Source: an uncultured Candidatus Melainabacteria bacterium (GTDB taxonomy: Bacteria; Cyanobacteriota; Vampirovibrionia; Gastranaerophilales; Gastranaerophilaceae). From it: a DNA stretch of 7,931 nucleotides. The notes beneath the pieces are model-generated. The model worked only from the letters and a program-made list of their open reading frames with translations, ran no database searches and was not told the DNA's origin. Location: assembly GCA_934754775.1 (NCBI GenBank), contig CAKVIM010000034.1:1-7931 (forward strand), read 5' to 3'. A program made the translations under genes and the position numbers. Position 1 is the stretch's first letter; the number at the start of each line of letters is the position of its first letter. Positions 5,758-7,931 of the stretch are shown here, one piece after another.

Positions 5758-6075
5758 CTACTTATTCATTTCTTGTAATCTGTCGCAAGCATCACAAGGT
5801 TTTGGCTGTGTTACTTGTTTTTTACAAGGATCACACGGTGAAACCTTCTTTGCACAAGGTGCTGCCGCACCTGTTTGGCATGGTGTTTCAACCTTTTGAC
5901 AAGGGTCGCATTTCTTCACTTTCTTGCAGCCGCATTCAGGTTTCTTCTTTTCACATCTTGGGCAATGTCCCCAATATGCAGGATTTAAACTTGACCACTC
6001 AAATGCGTCTGCTGTTTGTGTACCTACTATAGCAGCAATCCCCAGTACTGTTAATACAGATAATGTTTTTTTCAT
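5758..6075 (-). CDS. secreted Cys-rich small protein with CxxC repeats, function unknown
   Basis: The 105-residue product begins with a clear Sec signal peptide: MKK, a hydrophobic core (LSVLTVLGIAAIVG) and a likely cleavage after TADA at about residue 24. The mature part starts FEWSSLNPAYWGHCPRCEKK and holds 12 cysteines in about 80 residues. They form pairs CPRC, CGC, CDPC (twice) and CDAC, spaced by Lys/Pro-rich linkers. Tandem units of the type C-D-P-C-K/Q-K are evident. Such pairs can bind metal (zinc, copper or iron) or form disulfides outside the cytoplasm. There is no lipobox Cys right after the signal sequence and no heme CxxCH motif. Start choice is firm: AAGGAG six bases before ATG. 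The gene stands alone with its own terminator and a weak promoter. I do not recognise a named family; metal handling or envelope structure is only a guess. Confidence 0.85.
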   Translation of the reverse strand: MKKTLSVLTVLGIAAIVGTQTADAFEWSSLNPAYWGHCPRCEKKKPECGCKKVKKCDPCQKVETPCQTGAAAPCAKKVSPCDPCKKQVTQPKPCDACDRLQEMNK

Positions 6076-6104
6076 CTCTTACTCCTTTTTTGTTGATTAA
6101 TAAA

Positions 6105-6134
6105 ACTGTATTTCTGATACATATTTATTGTAAA
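6105..6134 (-). promoter_or_regulatory. weak candidate promoter of the Cys-rich protein gene
   Basis: On the minus strand TTTACA (6129-6134) is followed after 18 bases by TACAGT (6105-6110). The -10 matches only four of six bases. It lies about 30 bases before the ATG, and AAGGAG is in the leader. Confidence 0.3.
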
Positions 6135-6188
6135 AAAAGAGCAGTTAATTACCATAAGCCAGCCGGAGATAATAAGCTTAGCCAACTG
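6132..6188 (-). terminator. possible weak terminator of ilvC
   Basis: Read on the minus strand, CAGTT (6184-6188) can pair with AACTG (6142-6146), with an inner TAAGC/GCTTA pair (6176-6180 and 6155-6159). Seven T follow (6132-6138). The hairpin is interrupted and has a large loop, so it is much weaker than the other terminators here. Read-through from ilvC into the Cys-rich gene is possible. Confidence 0.35.
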
Positions 6189-6189
6189 A

Positions 6190-7215
6190 TTAATTCTTAG
6201 ACTTGTCGATTAATCGATTATCACGATTCCATTTGAAAGAAGAGCGGATTTCTGAACCGATTTTTTCTATCAAATGACCTTTTGAAGCAGCTCTAAGTTC
6301 ACTAAATCTCTTGCCGCCGCTAGCCATTTCATCCATAAATTCTTGAGCATATTTACCGCTTTGGATATCAGCCAAAACTTTTTTCATTTCAGCTTTAACT
6401 TCTTTGTTGATAAGTTTTTCACCACGAGTTAAATCTCCATATTCTGCGTTATTTGAAATTGAGTAGTGCATGTCTTCAATACCGCCTTGATAGATTAAAT
6501 CAACAATTAATTTTAATTCGTGACAAACTTCAAAATATGCCATATATGGAGAATATCCTGCTTCTACGAGGGTTTCGAACGCTGTTTTAATCAAAGCAGA
6601 ACATCCGCCGCAAAGAACTGCTTGTTCGCCAAATAAGTCGGTTTCAGTTTCTTCTTTAAAAGTCGTTTCAATTATACCAGTTCTGCCTGAACCGATGGCT
6701 GCTGCGTAAGATAGAGCCAATTCTTTAGACTCACCACTGCAATCTTGATAAACGGCCACTAATGAAGGCACGCCACGTCCGTCTTTATATTCACTTCTTA
6801 CCGTATGCCCCGGAGCTTTTGGTGCGACCATAATTACATTAACATCTTTAGGTGGTTTAATGAAGCCGTAATGAATATTGAACCCGTGTGAGAACATCAA
6901 GTATTGACCGGCTCTTAGATTTGGCTCAATTTGTTCTTTGTAGACCTGAGCTTGAATTTCATCAGGAATAAGAATTTGAATAATATCTGCTTGCTTAACA
7001 GCATCCGGAATGCTCATAGTAGTTAAGCCGTAATCTTTAGCTTTTGTATCAGATGCTCCGCCTTGTCTTAGACCCAAGATTACATCACATCCGGAATCTT
7101 TAAGATTCAATGATTGACCATAACCTTGTGAACCGAACCCAATAACCGCAATTTTCTTGGATTTGATTAAATCCAAATTGATATCATTATCCATGTATAT
7201 TTTTAATCCGCTCAT
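6190..7215 (-). CDS. ilvC: ketol-acid reductoisomerase, class I (IlvC)
   Basis: IlvC isomerises and reduces 2-acetolactate or 2-aceto-2-hydroxybutyrate with NAD(P)H and Mg2+, in the cytoplasmic isoleucine/valine pathway. The 341-residue length fits the short class I form. The Rossmann domain has GFGSQGYG (26-33), and HGFNIHYG (110-117) and APKAPGH (131-137, Lys133) follow. The knotted C-terminal domain carries the Mg2+ ligands Asp193 and Glu197 (TDLFGEQ) and Glu229 and Glu233 (FEVCHE). Ser253 lies in SISNNAEYGD. The start is clear: AGGAGG five bases before ATG. The cofactor loop GLRQGGASD (48-56) has Gly53 where many NADPH enzymes have Ser, so preference is uncertain. No ilvB, ilvN or ilvD is adjacent. 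An extended -10 promoter precedes it. It appears intact and functional. Confidence 0.97.
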   Translation of the reverse strand: MSGLKIYMDNDINLDLIKSKKIAVIGFGSQGYGQSLNLKDSGCDVILGLRQGGASDTKAKDYGLTTMSIPDAVKQADIIQILIPDEIQAQVYKEQIEPNLRAGQYLMFSHGFNIHYGFIKPPKDVNVIMVAPKAPGHTVRSEYKDGRGVPSLVAVYQDCSGESKELALSYAAAIGSGRTGIIETTFKEETETDLFGEQAVLCGGCSALIKTAFETLVEAGYSPYMAYFEVCHELKLIVDLIYQGGIEDMHYSISNNAEYGDLTRGEKLINKEVKAEMKKVLADIQSGKYAQEFMDEMASGGKRFSELRAASKGHLIEKIGSEIRSSFKWNRDNRLIDKSKN

Positions 7216-7238
7216 AATTTCCTCCTTAAATCATGGTA

Positions 7239-7260
7239 ATTATAGCACTTAAATGCTCTA
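7239..7260 (-). promoter_or_regulatory. ilvC extended -10 promoter with overlapping palindrome
   Basis: TGCTATAAT on the minus strand (TATAAT at 7239-7244) is an extended -10 promoter, with only a weak CTTTTA at -35. A 14-bp near-palindrome (7244-7257, AGCACTTAAATGCT, six of seven pairs) extends to 20 bp (7241-7260) with one more mismatch. It lies in the spacer just upstream of the -10, the usual place for a repressor operator. The leader is only about 17 bases, so no attenuator fits. Confidence 0.6.
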
Positions 7261-7261
7261 A

Positions 7262-7294
7262 TAAAAGCAAAAATGCGTCATATAACGCATTTTT
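7262..7294 (-). terminator. likely rho-independent terminator of gyrA
   Basis: AAAAATGCGT (7269-7278) pairs perfectly with 7285-7294 around a 6-base loop. On the minus strand the stem ends in TTTTT, followed by GCTTTTATT. It lies 24 bases after the gyrA stop. The stem has only four G:C pairs, so it may be leaky into ilvC. Confidence 0.65.
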
Positions 7295-7317
7295 ACTTTT
7301 ATATATAATTTTGTTAA

Positions 7318-7931
7318 CTATTCAGTCAAAGTTGTTTGTTCGCCATCTGTTGCTTCTGTCAGACAGCCTTCATCAGAAATATCGTCTTTTGAACTGTCCG
7401 TGTTTACAATCTTGTTAACTGAAACAACTGTGTCATTGTCAGTCAAGTTTTGTGCTCTAACACCGGTTGCCGGACGTCCCTGACAAGAAATATCACCTGC
7501 CTTGATTCTTGTTACAATACCATTTGCTGTAACCAACATGATTTCATCTTTTTCTTCAACAATAGTCAAAGCAACCAATCTTGACATGTTAGACTTGAAC
7601 TTGGTTGCAATCAAACCGATGCCACCTCTGTTTTGTGAACGGAATTCAGAAAGTTTTGTACGTTTGCCGAAACCGTCAGATGTTACAACTAGCAAATCAG
7701 CGTCATAATTTCTAGGCACGATGTCGCAACCGATAATCGTGTCTGCACTTCTCAACTTCATTGAGTTTACGCCTCTTGCACTTCTGCCTAAAGGTCTCAA
7801 ATCTTCAATCGGGAATCTGATTGCCATACCGCAAGATGTACCAATAATAATTTCATCATTCGGATTAGCAAGTTTAACCCAGTTTAACTTGTCACCTTCT
7901 TCAAGAGAAATTGCAATAATACCGCTTCTTC
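7318..7931 (-). CDS. gyrA: DNA gyrase subunit A, C-terminal part (5' end beyond window)
   Basis: The frame stays open from the TAG at 7318 to the window edge, about 204 codons. It includes RSGIIAISLEEGDKLNWVKL and EIIIGTSCGMAIRF upstream of the first internal ATG. These, with PIEDLRPLGRSARGVNSMKL, DLLVVTSDGFGKRTKLSEFR, RGGIGLIATKF, DEIMLVTANGIVTRI and GRPATGVRAQNL, are successive blades of the GyrA beta-pinwheel domain. That domain wraps DNA and gives gyrase its negative supercoiling activity. The R-G-G-x-G and G-R-x-x-x-G-V turns repeat as expected, favouring GyrA over ParC. The catalytic tyrosine domain and the canonical GyrA-box lie outside the window. The last 25-30 residues form an acidic tail (from about TDSSKDDISDEG onward). 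The internal ATG at 7827 is not the start. The neighbouring ilvC has its own promoter. Confidence 0.95.
   Translation of the reverse strand, partial: RSGIIAISLEEGDKLNWVKLANPNDEIIIGTSCGMAIRFPIEDLRPLGRSARGVNSMKLRSADTIIGCDIVPRNYDADLLVVTSDGFGKRTKLSEFRSQNRGGIGLIATKFKSNMSRLVALTIVEEKDEIMLVTANGIVTRIKAGDISCQGRPATGVRAQNLTDNDTVVSVNKIVNTDSSKDDISDEGCLTEATDGEQTTLTE

Noticed and set aside
5800..5960. Short repeats in the Cys-rich gene considered as a CRISPR-like array
   Set aside because: The repetition is at the protein level (CDPC units) with irregular spacing; the DNA repeats are short and lie in an open coding frame.
7233..7418. Plus-strand 61-codon frame across the gyrA-ilvC gap
   Set aside because: It runs through the terminator hairpin and the end of gyrA, with no ribosome site or homology that I can see.

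Overview
The window is 7.9 kb of low-GC bacterial chromosome. Short intergenic gaps, good Shine-Dalgarno sites (AAAGGAGG, AGGAGG) and compact hairpin-plus-T-run terminators are visible. The housekeeping genes are ordinary bacterial ones: SpeD, RNase HI, IlvC and GyrA. Three small proteins (a RWYD-repeat protein, a CxxC-rich exported protein and a coiled-coil protein) are of a type I associate with gut Gastranaerophilales (Vampirovibrionia/Melainabacteria). That taxonomic guess is inference from style and has not been tested. I see no insertion sequence, phage gene, tRNA, rRNA or CRISPR array, so this looks like core chromosome carrying lineage-specific small genes.

Layout, left to right. Positions 1-720 (minus) hold the N-terminal 240 residues of an M16 zinc peptidase, cut by the window edge. 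A strong terminator at 782-805 separates it from speD (minus, S-adenosylmethionine decarboxylase), which probably starts at a TTG behind a perfect Shine-Dalgarno. A 270-bp AT-rich divergent region follows. On the plus strand come a 93-residue HEAT-like protein, RNase HI whose GTG start directly abuts the previous stop, and a 147-residue coiled-coil protein of unknown function. The coiled-coil gene runs 9 bp into the end of a minus-strand permease gene.

From 5658 down to 2832 (minus) there is a tight cluster: a DNA methyltransferase-like protein, a DUF167/YggU protein (ATGA overlap), a RWYD-repeat protein and a YuiF/Na+-H+-antiporter-family permease (2-bp gap). A second promoter may lie before the RWYD gene. 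Further right, all on minus, are a secreted Cys-rich small protein with its own terminator, ilvC with an extended -10 promoter covered by a palindrome, and the 3' part of gyrA with a terminator.

The genes do not form one pathway. SpeD makes the aminopropyl donor for polyamines, IlvC serves branched-chain amino acid synthesis, RNase HI and GyrA maintain DNA, and the M16 peptidase and permease handle peptides and solutes. I found no clear new defence or mobile system. The most unusual items are the RWYD-repeat protein inside the methyltransferase operon, the exported CxxC-repeat protein, the speD start region with a two-codon ORF, and the operator-like repeats at 1447-1494 and 7241-7260.
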